This document shows, one piece after another, positions 21,314 to 32,809 of a stretch of DNA of 64,000 bases. The stretch is from Symbiodinium natans (Eukaryota > Sar > Dinophyceae > Suessiales > Symbiodiniaceae). The notes below the pieces were generated by a model. The model was not told where the DNA came from and searched no databases. It saw only the letters and a list, made by a program, of their open reading frames with translations. How positions within the stretch are numbered: the first letter of the stretch is position 1; every line of letters begins with the position of its first letter. The position numbers were made by a program, and so were the translations under genes. The stretch lies in assembly GCA_905221605.1 (NCBI GenBank), contig CAJNDS010002166.1, positions 124,001 to 188,000 on the forward strand. Direction: 5' to 3'.

Positions 21314-22525
21314 CTAGCTGGTTCCTGGCCGCTGGCCTTGCACCCGGGCTCCTTCCAAAACCACCGGGCGCCACTCCTCCCCAGGCAGGGCCTCTTGCAC
21401 GGGAAACCTGAACTCCCAATGGTAAGGGGTACTGCTGGGTGCTTGCATCTTGCAAATTGCAGAGATGGCGCTCTCCTTGATCCCAGTATGCACGGCAGCA
21501 GCTCTGATGGAAGGAAAATGTGCCCAGCCGACGTTAGCTTCCTTTCTGCGGGCCTCCACTGCCTTGGAGGTTCCAGACTTTCCTGCGCGCCCGTTTGCGT
21601 ATGAGTGCGACACGTTTTCAGAGGGTGTGACGTATTCCAGATTTGCGAGAGTGTTGTTTCCAGGGTTGCCGTCCTTGTGGTTGACTTGCATCGTCATCGA
21701 TGCCGGCTCGCCAAGAAAAGTGCCTGCAACGAGCCGATGCACCTTGTAGTGCCGGCCCCCTGCCTTAATTCTAAAGTACCCATCAGGCTGGCGACTCCCG
21801 CATGTTGTGTGGCTGTGGTGTCGAGTCAAAAACCGAACCCGCCCGTGATTGCTCACCATCAAGCCTGGTATTGGAGGAGTTTCGCCTGGATGTCGGCCAA
21901 GCTTCCACGACTCTCCGTGCAGTATGTCGTGCTCTGTTGGACTGGCTGCCGACTCAAACTCGTACCTTGCACTGTCTCCGGCTGCTGATTTTTGCAGCCC
22001 GCGGCAGCAATTCGAGACTGATTGCCGGCTTACCCCACATGTGAGGGCAGCTTCCCTCTGAGAGGAGCACCATGACCATGCTTCGTCCCCGCAAAGTCGC
22101 CAAAGAACAGATTTTCTGCGCAAAGTTCCTCCGGTTCTTCGCTGCAGATTGCTGCTCCAAGAATGCGCTGCGTTTTGGGATGCTGTCGCCCACTCCAAGT
22201 TGTGGACATGGTTGTTGGAACGATCACCATCGACATGGTTCACCTGCCAGTGGTCTGCCGTCGGCGGCAGGCCCAGGAATGTAGTGGCAACCAGCCGATG
22301 CACTTGGTACCGAGCTCGGGCTATGCACACGGCTCTGTACCCAGAACGTGTCAAGCTTCCGTAGGTGACCGAGCCACTAGCTACTTTGATGCGCCCCCAG
22401 GAGCTGACATACCAAGCTCCTGCCGCACCGGGTATCTGCGCGCTGGAGAAGTTGCACAGGGAAGCATGCCAGTGGCAGACAAACTTCTGTGGAGCAAGCC
22501 TTCCAAAACTAGACAAGGTCGACAT
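21314..22525 (-). CDS. Double NUMOD4-HNH-NUMOD1 endonuclease-like protein, copy 1
   Basis: ATG at 22525 begins a 403-codon frame ending TAG at 21314; an in-frame GTG lies five codons upstream. It has two tandem modules like phage and organellar HNH homing endonucleases. Module 1: a NUMOD4-like segment (IPG...YVSSWGRIK, residues about 31-47), an HNH_3 core (VHRLVA, NHVDG at 96-100, NLEW at 109-112) and a NUMOD1-type helix-turn-helix (EAALTCGVSRQSVSNCCRG). Module 2: NUMOD4 with SWK and GLMVSNHGRVRF, HNH core (NHKDG at 282-286, NLEYVTPSEN at 295-304), then a second NUMOD1-like region. The C-terminus GEEWRPVVLEGAR resembles the start of a third NUMOD4. Family knowledge predicts site-specific DNA nicking or cutting; the key His and Asn residues are present in both cores. 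The paralogue at 54705 has identical order and C-terminus. No intron and no internal stop. Confidence 0.8.
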   Translation of the reverse strand: MSTLSSFGRLAPQKFVCHWHASLCNFSSAQIPGAAGAWYVSSWGRIKVASGSVTYGSLTRSGYRAVCIARARYQVHRLVATTFLGLPPTADHWQVNHVDGDRSNNHVHNLEWATASQNAAHSWSSNLQRRTGGTLRRKSVLWRLCGDEAWSWCSSQREAALTCGVSRQSVSNCCRGLQKSAAGDSARYEFESAASPTEHDILHGESWKLGRHPGETPPIPGLMVSNHGRVRFLTRHHSHTTCGSRQPDGYFRIKAGGRHYKVHRLVAGTFLGEPASMTMQVNHKDGNPGNNTLANLEYVTPSENVSHSYANGRAGKSGTSKAVEARRKEANVGWAHFPSIRAAAVHTGIKESAISAICKMQAPSSTPYHWEFRFPVQEALPGEEWRPVVLEGARVQGQRPGTS

Positions 22526-22540
22526 ATGGCAGGCATCCAC

Positions 22541-24851
22541 AAGTGTGCACGCAGCCGGTCAAATCTTTGCGCACGCTGCGGTACCAAGCCCATGAGCAGC
22601 AACTGGTTAGCTAGTTCGCTTCCCAATCGGTCCAAATCGAACAGGATCTTGACCCTTGGCTCCCTGTACATCAAGGGTCCACCAAAACCGCAAGCAGCGC
22701 TAAAGGGAGATGGGGGTGGAGGAGTTGGTAGTACGGTGTGTTTTGTCTGAAGCTTGCTCCGCAGAGCTAAATCAGGACGTCAACCCTATCGGATAGTTGT
22801 AATAAAGACAATAGGGGCCTTGTTTATCAGAATGGGACTTTGGGAACTGTACGTTGTATTTGTGTAAAGATGAATAACAAAAGGGTTCGTGACAAGTAGG
22901 CTCCCGTAATTAGCACAGTCCACAGAGCCCGAAGCAGGCCTCTCTCTGCAGATGGCCATGGAGCTGAGGCAAGCTCCTGGCTGTCCCCTTTAGCAAAGTC
23001 AATAGCCAACCCGAAACCCTAAACCCATAGACCCTAGACCCGACAAAGGTGCCTAGATCGGAAGAAGTAGGGGGAGGCTAGCTTTCCGGGGGCGTGGAGT
23101 ACGGTCTGCGGAAGTTTGGGGTGGGTGTGTCCCACCCTGACTGTAGACAAACTGAGTCCTTGCAACCCTAAAACTGCAAGCTCGGGTTTTTGCCCAGGCG
23201 CTTGGTGCCCTAAAATTCCTTAAATTCTCTACCCCTCAAGCCTTTTCGAGCCCAGACTCTTGATGTCTCATTTCAAGCCCTAAACCCAGCTCCAAGAGTT
23301 GCGGATCATGCCGGCCGTGGCCGCCTCCATGGCCCTGAAGCCCAGGGGATGCGAGCGTTTGCAGGCTTGCGAAGTTCGAGGTTGAGGGTTTAGGTTGAAG
23401 TATGGCTTTTTAGGGTTTATGCAGGGTTTGGGGTTTGGGGGGGGTGGGTGCTATGGTTTTGTGCTATGAAGTATGAGTGTGCTTTGGGTTGGGGTGGTTT
23501 TTTAGAAGGGCTCTTGTTGGAGGGTTGGCGTAGGGTACTGGGTGTAGGGGTGTGTTCAAGTTTTCGGTTGCCACCTTCATCGTCATGTGGGTCAGTACGC
23601 CCTTCGTGCTGTCATGACTGTCATGGGCCGAGCCAGGGTCTCTTCCACCTTGCAAGCCTAGTTCGCGCATAAGGGCTGAGGAATGTTCAAGATACAAGCC
23701 CGCAAAAGCTTCGTGGGTTCCAACGAGGAGTGCAAACACCCGAATAACGAAAAGCCCTACACCGCAGCAAAATTGTAAGAGCTCCTTGTAGCGTTGTGAG
23801 GACTTGCTGGCTTGGTTTGGAGACTAAGCCAGCTTTCAGTACTCCAGGAGGTCACCTACTTGCCACTGGACCCTAAACCCTGCAACCTCGAACCTCCTCC
23901 CGTTACTCCCGTTCTTTTTCTCTTGCCGCGGCTTGCGCGGCTTCCTCCGCTTTCTGCCGGCCCCAGCGGGAAGACGAATGGGCCAGAACTCCGCCTCTTG
24001 GCAGGTTGGGGCGGCAAGCTGAGAAGGCCCAAAGTTTCAACAGCCCATCTGGCAAAAGGCTACCCTAAGAAGCTCGAAGCCTTGGGATGTTCCCCTTATA
24101 CGAACAGTCCTTAGTTGGCACTCTAGTAGCCCCTGTTATCATCCCTATTAAGGACTGTTAGTCTAAGGGGGAAGATCCCAGTCTAAGCCCCCCATGTGTA
24201 TGTAGATGCGCAGAACGTCCCCAAGTTCTAAACCCCAGACCCTAACCCAAAAACATCCCTCGGTACTTGCTACCACGCCTGTGACTACCCGTGACAGGAT
24301 ATGTCTGGCTAGGACATGACTGGGCGTGCAAGAAAAACCCCACGCATAACATCAATTCGATCTGTGCAAAAGCACCAAACAACAGGACCGCAGCGCTCAA
24401 CTCGAAAACCCAAGCTCTTTGGCGCGCAAGACACACCCCTCCACCAGAGAAAAACACAAAAAACACTAGACCCTAAATCCGGAACCCTCAAAACCTCCAA
24501 AACCATAAACCCCCAAAACGCGAGAGGCCCCCCGTTTGTCTTTCCACCATGGACTTGTGCAATCGCCCGTGACCCTAAACCCTAAACCCTAAACCCTAAA
24601 CCCTTTCTTCTCTACCAGAACTCTCCCTAAACCCTAAACCCTTTCAGACCCAGACTTCTCTCCTAAACCCGAAACCCTAAACCCTAAACCCTAAACCCTA
24701 AACCCTAAACCCTAAACCCTAAACCCTAAACCCTACCAACATCATTCAAAGGATTGGCGCCTCGGGCCCGGCGATTGACGGCGGCCGCGAGATGAACTCA
24801 GAAGTCCCCAGGCCGGAGCCGTCCAAGACCACGACCCCCAGTTTCCTCAAG
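22541..24851. other. Upstream of HNH gene, then repeat-poor spacer; no gene seen
   Basis: 22541-23000 is unique and AT-moderate and would contain any promoter of the minus-strand HNH gene; no recognisable element is seen. 23300-23560 is G/T-rich decayed heptamer. CCCTAAA arrays sit at 24571-24603 and 24673-24736. Other ORFs here are small and lack motifs. Confidence 0.5.
24083..24180. mobile_element. Foldback MITE, family F, copy 2
   Basis: Left end TGGGATGTTCCCCTTATAC followed by GAACAGTCCTTA; right end TAAGGACTGTTAGTC, then TAAGGGGGAAGATCCCA. The first 19 bases are identical to copy 3 at 57816. Foldback pairing extends well into the centre. Confidence 0.8.
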
Positions 24852-25450
24852 GGTTCAGGGTTTAGGGTTTAGGGTTTGGGGTTTGGGGTTTAGAGTTTGG
24901 GGTTTGGGGTTTGGGGTTTAGGGTTTGGGGTTTGGGGTTTGGGGTTTGGGGTTTAGGGTTTGGGGTTTGGGGTTTAGGGTTTGGGGTTTGGGGTTTAGGG
25001 TTTGGGGTTTAGGGTTTAGGGTTTGGGGTTTAGGGTTTGGGGTTTGGGGTTTAGGGTTCAAGGTTTGGGGTTTAGGGTTTGGGGTTTAGGGTTTTGGGGT
25101 TGGGGTTTAGGGTTCAAGGTTTGGGGTTTAGGGTTTGGGGTTTAGGGTTTGGGGTTTGGGGTTTAGGGTTTGGGGTTCAGGGTTTAGGGTTTGGGGTTTC
25201 GGGTTCAAGGTTTGGGGTTTAGGGTTTAGGGTTTGGGGTTTGGGGTTTGGGGTTTGGGGTTTGGGGTTTAGGGTTCAAGGTTTGGGTTCAGGGTTTAGGG
25301 TTTAGGGTTCAAGTTTGGGGTTTAGGGTTTGGGGTTTAGGGTTCAAGGTTTAGGGTTTAGGGTTCGGGGTTTCGGGTTCAGGGTTTGGGGTTTAGGGTTT
25401 ATGGTTTAGGAGTAGGGTTCAGGGTTTGGGGTTTAGCGTTTCGGGTTTAG
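24852..25450 (+). repeat. 600-bp mixed TTTAGGG/TTTGGGG array
   Basis: The longest telomere-like block in the window, about 80 heptamers. TTTGGGG and TTTAGGG units are interspersed, with occasional GGTTCAAGG and GGTTCAGGG variants recurring at intervals. The recurring variant groups suggest higher-order duplication of subarrays. Flanked left by CCTCAAGGG and right by decayed repeat. Confidence 0.9.
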
Positions 25451-26070
25451 GGAGTTAAGGTTTTGAAGGGTTTGGGCTTGTTAGGGAAAAAGTGTTTCCG
25501 ACAGTTCACACTGTAGGGTTACGGTTGCTAAAGCTTCTTTTTGAAATTGGCCGACAACGCTATTAGGGTTTAGGTACACTTTAGGGGTTTTAAGGGCTGA
25601 TAAACCTTCCTTTTTGCCACGTAGCTGTTGGGGTTTGGGGCTTATGGGGTTTACAGGGCGTACTCCGTTCCTAGGGTTGGTAACAAGAGCCTCGACCGGC
25701 ATCGGTTTGCAGCAGTTGGTTCTAAGCTATGGGCACAAGAACATCACCAAACCCAAAACCCCCTAAACCCTTTTTTACGGCAAGGACTGCTGCACTGCTA
25801 GCCTGGGACGAAACCATAAACCCTAAACCCTAAACCCTGAACCCCGAACCCTAAGCTCAAACCCGGAGTGTGCTGGCATTGGGCATGAATGCAAGTAGAT
25901 GCACGCTGCCGCTCGTATCCCCGCAACGTGTGCACAGCAGCGCCTAGCTATGTCGTGCCATCTCTTCGCCACACATGCCCCACACAAGATAACAGCTTGC
26001 GACCGGCCGTTGACATTATGGTGCCTGCGATGATATTTTATCTGCCGATTGGGGCCTCCTAGCAGCAAAC

Positions 26071-26090
26071 GGCTTGAGCCGTAGCCATTT
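26071..26090 (+). other. Possible junction of tandem spliced-leader relics
   Basis: GGCTTGAG is followed by CCGTAGCCATTT. The second part is an exact 12-nt match to the start of the dinoflagellate spliced leader (and the base before it fits its variable first position). The first part matches the last eight leader bases at six of eight. The whole fits the seam between two consecutive leaders, as in re-spliced retroposed mRNAs, but the second leader breaks off after CATTT into CCCAGCCC. No downstream ORF is recognisable. Confidence 0.4.
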
Positions 26091-26720
26091 CCCAGCCCTA
26101 TAAAACCCTATAAACCCTAAACCTCAGGGATGTTCCAGGATCCTATAAGCCCCCAAAACCCTAAACCCAAGAAAAAAAAAAAAAACCAGGATCCTCCCAC
26201 GAAGCGGCCCCTCTCAAGAAGCTACTGGTCCGGGCGTCTCCAGGCTCTTCACCAAGGAGAGCGATGCCCCGTGCATGAAGACCAGCGCGCCAGGGCCCAG
26301 CTCATCAACGTAGCCTAGGAATCGGCTAACCAGTGTTCACTACTACTTGCTCAAGAGCCCCCCCCAAAAAAAATCAACATATCTTCTTTCTCATCAGGGT
26401 CACGTAGGGGTTAGTATCTTTTATGTTGTGGGGGGGGGGTCTTCAGCAAAATAGTGACGGATTTAGGGTTAGGAAAGAGCTTTAGGGATTCTGGCGCCTT
26501 TTTGGGCACCCGTCGGCCGGCCCGTAGGATTTAGGTTCTCAGGTTTTGGGGGGTTTGGGGGGGGGGTTTTGAGGGTGGTGTTTTTTTGGGTTTTGGGCTT
26601 GCAGGGGCTTGGGGACGTCGAGGATTAAGGGTTTTTGCTTGGGGTGTCGGGTGGTTTCAGGATTGAGGTCCGGGTTTCTCGGCCACCAACTGATGCCGGA
26701 GCGCCGCTCGGCAAGAACTA

Positions 26721-26813
26721 CTTGAAGGTTCGGGGCACTTATTACCCAATTATAACTGCACTCATAACCCAAATTGTAAACATATTAGGGAATAAGTACC
26801 CTGAACCTCCAAG
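26721..26813. mobile_element. TIR element, family E, copy
   Basis: Left end CTTGAAGGTTCGGGGCACTT and right end AAGTACCCTGAACCTCCAAG are near-perfect inverted repeats. The interior is TATAACTGCACTCATAACCC, then AAATTGTAAACATATTAGGG. A compact 93-bp non-coding element. Confidence 0.75.
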
Positions 26814-27405
26814 TGGTCCAGGTTACGCCTAGCTGACTAAACCTCGCACTGCAGGGCACACCCTCCTTTGGAGTAGGCCTCTGAATAAAAGTACTGAGTA
26901 GCTATAATCGGAACTCAGAACCAAAACAGGTATGAAAGTATCCCTAAACCCTAAACCCTAAACCACACGTCCTTGAAGAGAAAAAATGAGCCGACCCGTC
27001 GCAGTTTGCACTAGACTGCGTAGCCTCACCCCCTCGCCCTGTCATCACGCCAGTTACACCATCAAATGGGGTTTAGGGTTTAGGGTTAGGGTTTAAGGGT
27101 CCAGGGCCTAGGGTTTCCTGCAACTCTCTGTGACTACGGCTTGGCTTTTTTGGGGTTTAGGGTTTAGGGTTTAGGGTTTTTGACTCGGGTATATCGGGTA
27201 TCATAGCTCATCTGTAGGTGAAGAGACCCTAGACCCTGAACGGGGCTTTGAGTTTTTAGAAGCTGGGCGGGGGGGGGGGGGGGGTTAGGGTTGAAGAAGG
27301 GTGCACGAAGTGCCCGCACTCCCCGATAATCACGCAGAGATTCCCGCAGTGCATCCCCATCTCTACACCTAAGACCCCAATTGGGGGGGGCGGGCGGCGG
27401 AGGGC

Positions 27406-27714
27406 TTAGGGTTTAGGGTGTAAGGTGTAGGGTTTGGTGGGTTTAGGGTTGGCAAACCTGTGCGGGCCAAATGGCGCTTTGCTTGCTTGAGGAGCTTGGG
27501 TCCAAGTATTCTGTTGAAGGAAGTTCCGTAGAAGCTCTTGCATTCCATCCACCTTCTCAGCATGCGCAAGGGCCGCAAGAGTTGTGTTCTGGTCATGGGA
27601 GGCAACGCTGCAAACTGCCGAGAGCACTTCGCCCGTTGCTAGTTTTATTGACACTGCTGCCAGAGGAAGAGGCTGCCTCAACATGCTTCCGGCTGCATCA
27701 ACATTACACCTCAA
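27406..27714 (-). CDS. Weak candidate coding fragment
   Basis: A minus-strand frame contains a plausible globular, helix-rich segment (VLSAVCSVASHDQNTTLAAL, then AHAEKVDGMQELLRNFLQQN). It then runs into telomere-like repeat, which encodes the terminal KPTKPYTLHPKP. Only about 75 codons are unique. It may be an exon or retroposed fragment truncated by repeat. No family is recognised and the start is arbitrary. Confidence 0.2.
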   Translation of the reverse strand: MRCNVDAAGSMLRQPLPLAAVSIKLATGEVLSAVCSVASHDQNTTLAALAHAEKVDGMQELLRNFLQQNTWTQAPQASKAPFGPHRFANPKPTKPYTLHPKP

Positions 27715-27747
27715 GGAGGAAAAGCACCTTGCAAACCTTGCCGCGGA

Positions 27748-27866
27748 ACCCTAAACCCTAAACCCTAAACCCTAAACCCTAAACCCTAAACCCGAAAACC
27801 CTAAACCCTAAACCCTAAACCCTAAACCCTAAACCCTAAACCCTAAACCCCAAACCCTAAACCCCA
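27748..27866. repeat. CCCTAAA interstitial array, ~17 units
   Basis: Near-perfect heptamers with one CCCGAAAA and two CCCCAAA-type variants. It starts directly after unique sequence at CCGCGGAA. Confidence 0.9.
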
Positions 27867-27952
27867 ACCCTACGCCAAGATCAGCAGTTCGACGCGCCAG
27901 GCCTGATCATCCGATCATGCGGAATCTGCAGCTGCACTGGTGCATCAAAGAG

Positions 27953-28102
27953 CCTGTACTCCCCCTGGAACCTTAATAAACAGAATATTATTTTAAAAAT
28001 GATTTTAAATGTCCTCTTGAAAGTATAAATATTTTTTAAATATCCTCTTGAGTGTTTATATAAACAGAAACAAAAAACACATTCCCAAAGGGGGATATAG
28101 GA
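27953..28102 (+). mobile_element. Short TIR element, family C, copy 2
   Basis: Ends CCTGTACTCCCCC and AAAGGGGGATATAGGA match the family. The core shares a 21-bp exact block with 8572-8662. This copy is longer because the TAAATGTCCTCTTGA block is partly duplicated (TAAATATCCTCTTGA). Confidence 0.6.
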
Positions 28103-31100
28103 GCAGGTCCGGTGTGCCTTTGACAGCCTCCGACAACATGAGCTCCTCCTCTGTCTGAAACGAGATACCTGAGGAGCGGCAGGCCCAGTAATATAGCCGT
28201 AATAGGGTTTTTTTGGGGTTTAGGGTTTAGGGTTTAGGGTCTAGTGTTTATCTTTTTTGCCTTCTTTCGCCACCTGCCTAGTTCACCAAGTGGCACTGCA
28301 GGGCTTCTGTGCACGAAAGTTCTCGGGAAGCTGGCTACTCAGGCGACTTCTTGGTTTGTTACTCAACCTCCCTGCCCTGGGAAATCCAAACCCGGTTTAG
28401 AGTGTAGAGATGAGGCATGGAAGCTGAGTGCGGTCCGGCTGGGGTCCCAAGATGTGCGATTGCGTGCTTACTGGGGCGCTGGGGTGTGCATGCTCTAGCT
28501 TCACAAGGACGGGGATTGTAAGATGCGGCCATCAAAATAGCACCATCTTATCCAGTAGGCGGTCGAATGCTATAAATCTTGGCTCTAAGCCCAAAACCCT
28601 AAACCCTTAAACCCTAAACCCTAAAACCCTAAAAACCCTAGGTTCTCAGCCAATTCTGCTGTACGAATTCACTGAATCAGCTTCAAGCCACCAGCATCTC
28701 TGCAGATCTCCCCCACGTCGTGCTCGAACGCAGTTGCTGTGAGTCTTGCTTGTGCCTGCCCGGCCTCTGCATCATTCTCCTTGCCAGGCAAACCCTAAAC
28801 CCTAAACCCTAAACCCTAAACCCTAAACCCTAAACCCTAAACAATGCGCTTTCAAAAATGTCCGACCCTTTGCACAGACTGAAATAGCGTCTCTCGCAGT
28901 CCGAACCGCAGACTTGAGCAGTGGCTACAAAACAGTAGCTGAGCTTCGGAACTCACATCAGAACGCCTTGGACATCAATGGCACCCCACCTGACTCCAGC
29001 CCCCAAGCAACGAAATGAATCCTCACCCTACATAGAAAGCCCCAAAACCCAGGTTTTTTTGTAGGCTATTGCTATAGAACCCGCTTATGCGATCTTAAGG
29101 CCACTAGCCTGCAAGCAAAACATGTGACCCTAAGCCCTTAAACCCTAAACCCTAAACCCTTTTTGAACCCTAAACCCTAAACCCCAAACCCTAAACCCTA
29201 AACCCGCTCTTCAGGGAAGCCCCGATGTGGCGAGCGAGGGTCCACGGTCCAGAGAACTTCGCGAAGCGCCCAGGGATCCAGCGGTTTTGCAAGGGCCTCT
29301 TGTAGGACTTCCTGCCTGGAGCGTGAGGGTTTCTGCTGCCGTTAGGGTTTAGGGTTTAGGGTTTAAGGTTCAGGGTTTAGGGTTTAGGGGTTAGGGCGTT
29401 TAGGGGTTAGGGATTAGATGGTTTTCGCCACCCGAACTGCCCACTCTCTCGCGCGACTCCGCAGGGACAAGTCGAGGACTCACTTAATACTGACTCAGGG
29501 GTACCCCACTCCTGAACACGCAACCCCAGAGATCGATGATGGCTTTAGATTAGGGAGTTTAGGGTTTAGGGCCATACCAGACGGGGTAACCTTTGTGTGT
29601 CAGTGGTCACAGAGGGACGCCCCGGCACGGCTCTTTCAAGGAGTTTACAGGAGTTTAGGGTTAAGGGTTTAGGGCTTAGGGTTTAGGGCGAGAGTGTGTC
29701 TTAGCAAGCTGAGGAAATCGAGGGTGCCCGTTTTGTTCTCAGGGGTCTGTACGGGAGAATGAGGGTTCAGGGTTTAGGGTTTAGGTTGAAAGAATGAGGG
29801 TACGACAGAGGGCTTGGCTGAAGTGGAGAAAACCTTTCACTGTCAAACCTAAACCCCAAACCCTGAGCCCTACACCCTAACCCCTATAAGCCTTAGAAGC
29901 CTTAGAAACCCTATTAAAAGAGACTATAAACCCTATCATATCCTGTAAACCCCTAGAAACCCTATCAACCCCATCAACCCCATCAACCCCTACAAACCCT
30001 ACCAACCCTAACCCCTAAACCCTGCTGACCAAGCCACGCTTCTTGCTCCCAGGAGTCCGTGAAGGATCTTTCTTCTAGCGCGCTGGCCAGCAGCCCGAAC
30101 AGCTCAGACAGCGTCCGTCCCTGCCTTCGTGTTGTCAAGGGACTAAAGGAGGGACCCTTCTACAGTAAGGCACAGGATTATTTAGGGGCTACATAGGTAT
30201 AGAAGGACCATATTACAAGTACCCCTTAAGTGTTGTGTTGGGTGGCCCAAAGGGTTTATTCGGTGTTTGGGGTTTAGGGTGTCGTCTAGGATAAGCGGCT
30301 ATACGGCACAGAAATAGGGCTCATGCAACGCCCGGAGCTCACGAGGGGACAACCTAGGGACCATGTGTGTGCTCCATGCAAAACGGGACTGCAGAACCCT
30401 ACGAACCTGAAGTCGCTCAGGCGACCCAGAGAACAAAAAAAAAACCGAAACCCTAAACCCTAACTCCTAAACCCTATAAACCCCAAACCGCAGGATGAGC
30501 GGCAGATCCTCTTCTGTGAGGATGTGCTTCAGAACGCTGCTCGGGGGCATGTTCATCTCCCCTCAGGGCTTCTTGTGAAGGTTCAAGTTCTGAGGGGCTC
30601 TTACTGCCAAACAAGCATCTGACTTAGGGTTTAGGGTTTAGGGTTCAGGGTTCACGGTTCATATGCTTCTAGCCCTAGCGGGCACGCATCAGGGCACCAA
30701 TTCGTCAGTCTCTCGGGTAAATGTAACAGAAAGGACGGCCACAGGCGTCACGATCCCCCCAGTGAGTGTAGCAGAAACAAGTGAGTTGCAAGAAGCCGCG
30801 GCCCCAACTAGCACTAGGACAACCTCACCGGAAGTGTAACAGCAAGGCCCCCCTCTCCCGACCGCTACAACACCCCCCAAACCACCCTAAACTCTAAACC
30901 CCAAACACCAAACCCTAGGCCCTAAACCCTAAACCCAACCATCCCCAACCTCAATCCTTAGAGTGTCCCAGCTGCTGGACAGAACGGGCACGCATGGCAC
31001 CTGAGAGAGCAAGCCCTGAAAGGCTGATGGTAGTGGGAGGACATCGCGAAGTGAACCGTAGGCCGTAGGCAAACTACCTGGGGTTTAGGGTTTAGGGTTT

Positions 31101-32558
31101 AACCTGAAACCTGTAAACCCCATAAACTTTGTAACCCTAAAAACATCTATAAACCCTGTACCCCAAAAACTCTCTAAACCCCAAAAACTCTCTAAACCCC
31201 AAGCCAGCCAAAAAAGGCTAAGTAGCATGCCTCTTCTCTTCACGTGTGTAGACATCGAGTTGTACTCTACATGCATCCTTACACTTACACATCCGGGTTT
31301 CTTGGTGTTTAGGTTTTGGGGTTTCGAAGTTGTTGGCTACACGTATGCTTACACTTAGACCTGTACTTGTGCTTACACTTCCGCTTCCACTTCCACTTGC
31401 CCTTACCCGCACACTTACCCTTGCACTTGCACACAAGCACAAACACACTTCGGCACCACGAGGGCCAGGGCCGTCGAGTCTACCGAACCGAATCACCAAC
31501 ACAAACCTACAGTCCAAATGGGGGGTTTGATCTGAAGGTCCTTCTGGGAAATTGTTCCTATAGGGTTTAGGGTTTAGGGTTTAGGTAGGGAAATATTGGG
31601 CAATTTTTTGGGAGCAGAGATTTTGCTCAACTCCCAAATGGCACAGCGCAAGGCACTGAATGCCGAAGCACTTGCATTCCTCACTGCCTAACCGTTGGTT
31701 TACGAAACGGAAATGCTCCAACTTCCAGGACGACCCGGGTAACCTTAATGATTACAATTGGGCTTTGGGGGTTTTTGTGTAGTATAAAATGGTGGGACCA
31801 TAGGGGAAGATCACTAGGAACCAGTCCGACCCCTATAGTATTGCCTAAACCCTAATTTGCAGGTGTCGAGCTATGCCATCCACCTGTTCAATCACTGTAA
31901 AAAGCTGCCAGCCCCTTGGCAAATGGTTCTGCGAACCCTGAACCCTAAACCCTAAGCCCTAAACCCTAAACCCTACACCCTAAACCCTACACACTAAACC
32001 CTAACCCTAAACCCTAAACCCTCAACCCTAAACCCTAAACCTTCGCTCCCCTGTGAGGCACCTCCGCCTGTCGCATCTTCAGGATGCGATTTCTGCTCGA
32101 CGGCTTCTTCATCTCCTGCAACACCCGACTCCGAAGTTAAGAGCTCACGGTCGGGTTTCGGGTTTGGGGTTCCTAAACCCTAAACCCTAAACCCTAAACC
32201 CCAAACCCCAAACCCTCAACCCAAGCCCTAAGCCCCTTGCCTAGCTGACCAGAATTCGGATTGAGGGTTTGGAAAGGCCGATTTTGCAGGCAAAAAACAA
32301 ATGGCCTTCTCACCAAGCCGCAGCCTTGTCCCTAACCCCGAAACCCTAAACCCTAGACCTATAAACCCTAAACCCTAAACCCTAAACCCTAAACCCAAAC
32401 CCTAAACCCTAAACCCTAAACCCTGCTCTGCCCTCTCAGTCTATCCTTCTTGAGCCGGAAGCTATGGAAGAGAGTGGCGTTCATGCTGAGGACGCGCCGC
32501 ATAGAAGCCGCCACCCTTAGCTGTACGCGGGGGTGCTCCTTTCCTCACCAGGATGGGC

Positions 32559-32623
32559 TATTATACTATTATACTATTGTACTATTATACTACTATACTA
32601 TTATACTATTATACTATTATACT
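32559..32623. repeat. TATTATAC octamer microsatellite
   Basis: About eight units of TATTATAC with a few substitutions. It abuts the left end of the 170-bp foldback element. Confidence 0.9.
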
Positions 32624-32793
32624 AAGTGAACATGGAAGCCTGTAAGGAAAAGGGCTCTTGGGCCTTTGAATCCCCCTAACCAACCCTCTAACGGGCCTTT
32701 CTAGTTATACCTTAGAAAGGCCCTTGAGAGGGTTGGTTCGAGGGATTCTAAGGCCTAATAGCCCTTTTTCCTTCAAGCCTGCCATGTTCACTT
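32624..32793. mobile_element. 170-bp foldback element with ~80-bp inverted arms
   Basis: The left end AAGTGAACATGGAAGCCTGT pairs with the right end GCCTGCCATGTTCACTT. Pairing continues through AAGGGCTCTTGGGCCTT, CCAACCCTCT and GGGCCTTTCTA to a small centre. The arms are about 85-90% complementary by eye. Non-coding. It is bracketed by an octamer microsatellite and a 67-C homopolymer. Confidence 0.75.
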
Positions 32794-32807
32794 GCCCACT
32801 AACTAAC

Positions 32808-32809
<2 letters not shown>

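Larger units (their letters stand above)
25451..32558. other. Repeat mosaic, no supported gene except weak fragments
   Basis: Telomere-like arrays occur at 26940-26964, 27748-27866 (CCCTAAA), 28216-28240, 28793-28842, 29343-29390, 31081-31100, 31927-32042 and 32339-32424. 29940-30015 is a decayed AACCCCATC-type run. 31340-31445 is a CACTTC/CACTTG hexamer microsatellite. A 250-bp unique block at 26850-27360 and one at 28250-28500 show no recognisable coding. A spliced-leader-like string lies at 26071-26090. Confidence 0.5.

Noticed and set aside
22163-22750. 195-codon plus-strand ORF opposite the HNH gene
   Set aside because: Mostly antisense of the HNH coding sequence; no domain, while the minus frame has clear HNH modules.
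32449-32467. Minus-strand string resembling the leader (CC-TAGC ... GGCTCAAG)
   Set aside because: Two deletions and three mismatches are needed; its GCTTCCGGCTCAAG part also appears at about 42401-42414 without the leader start.
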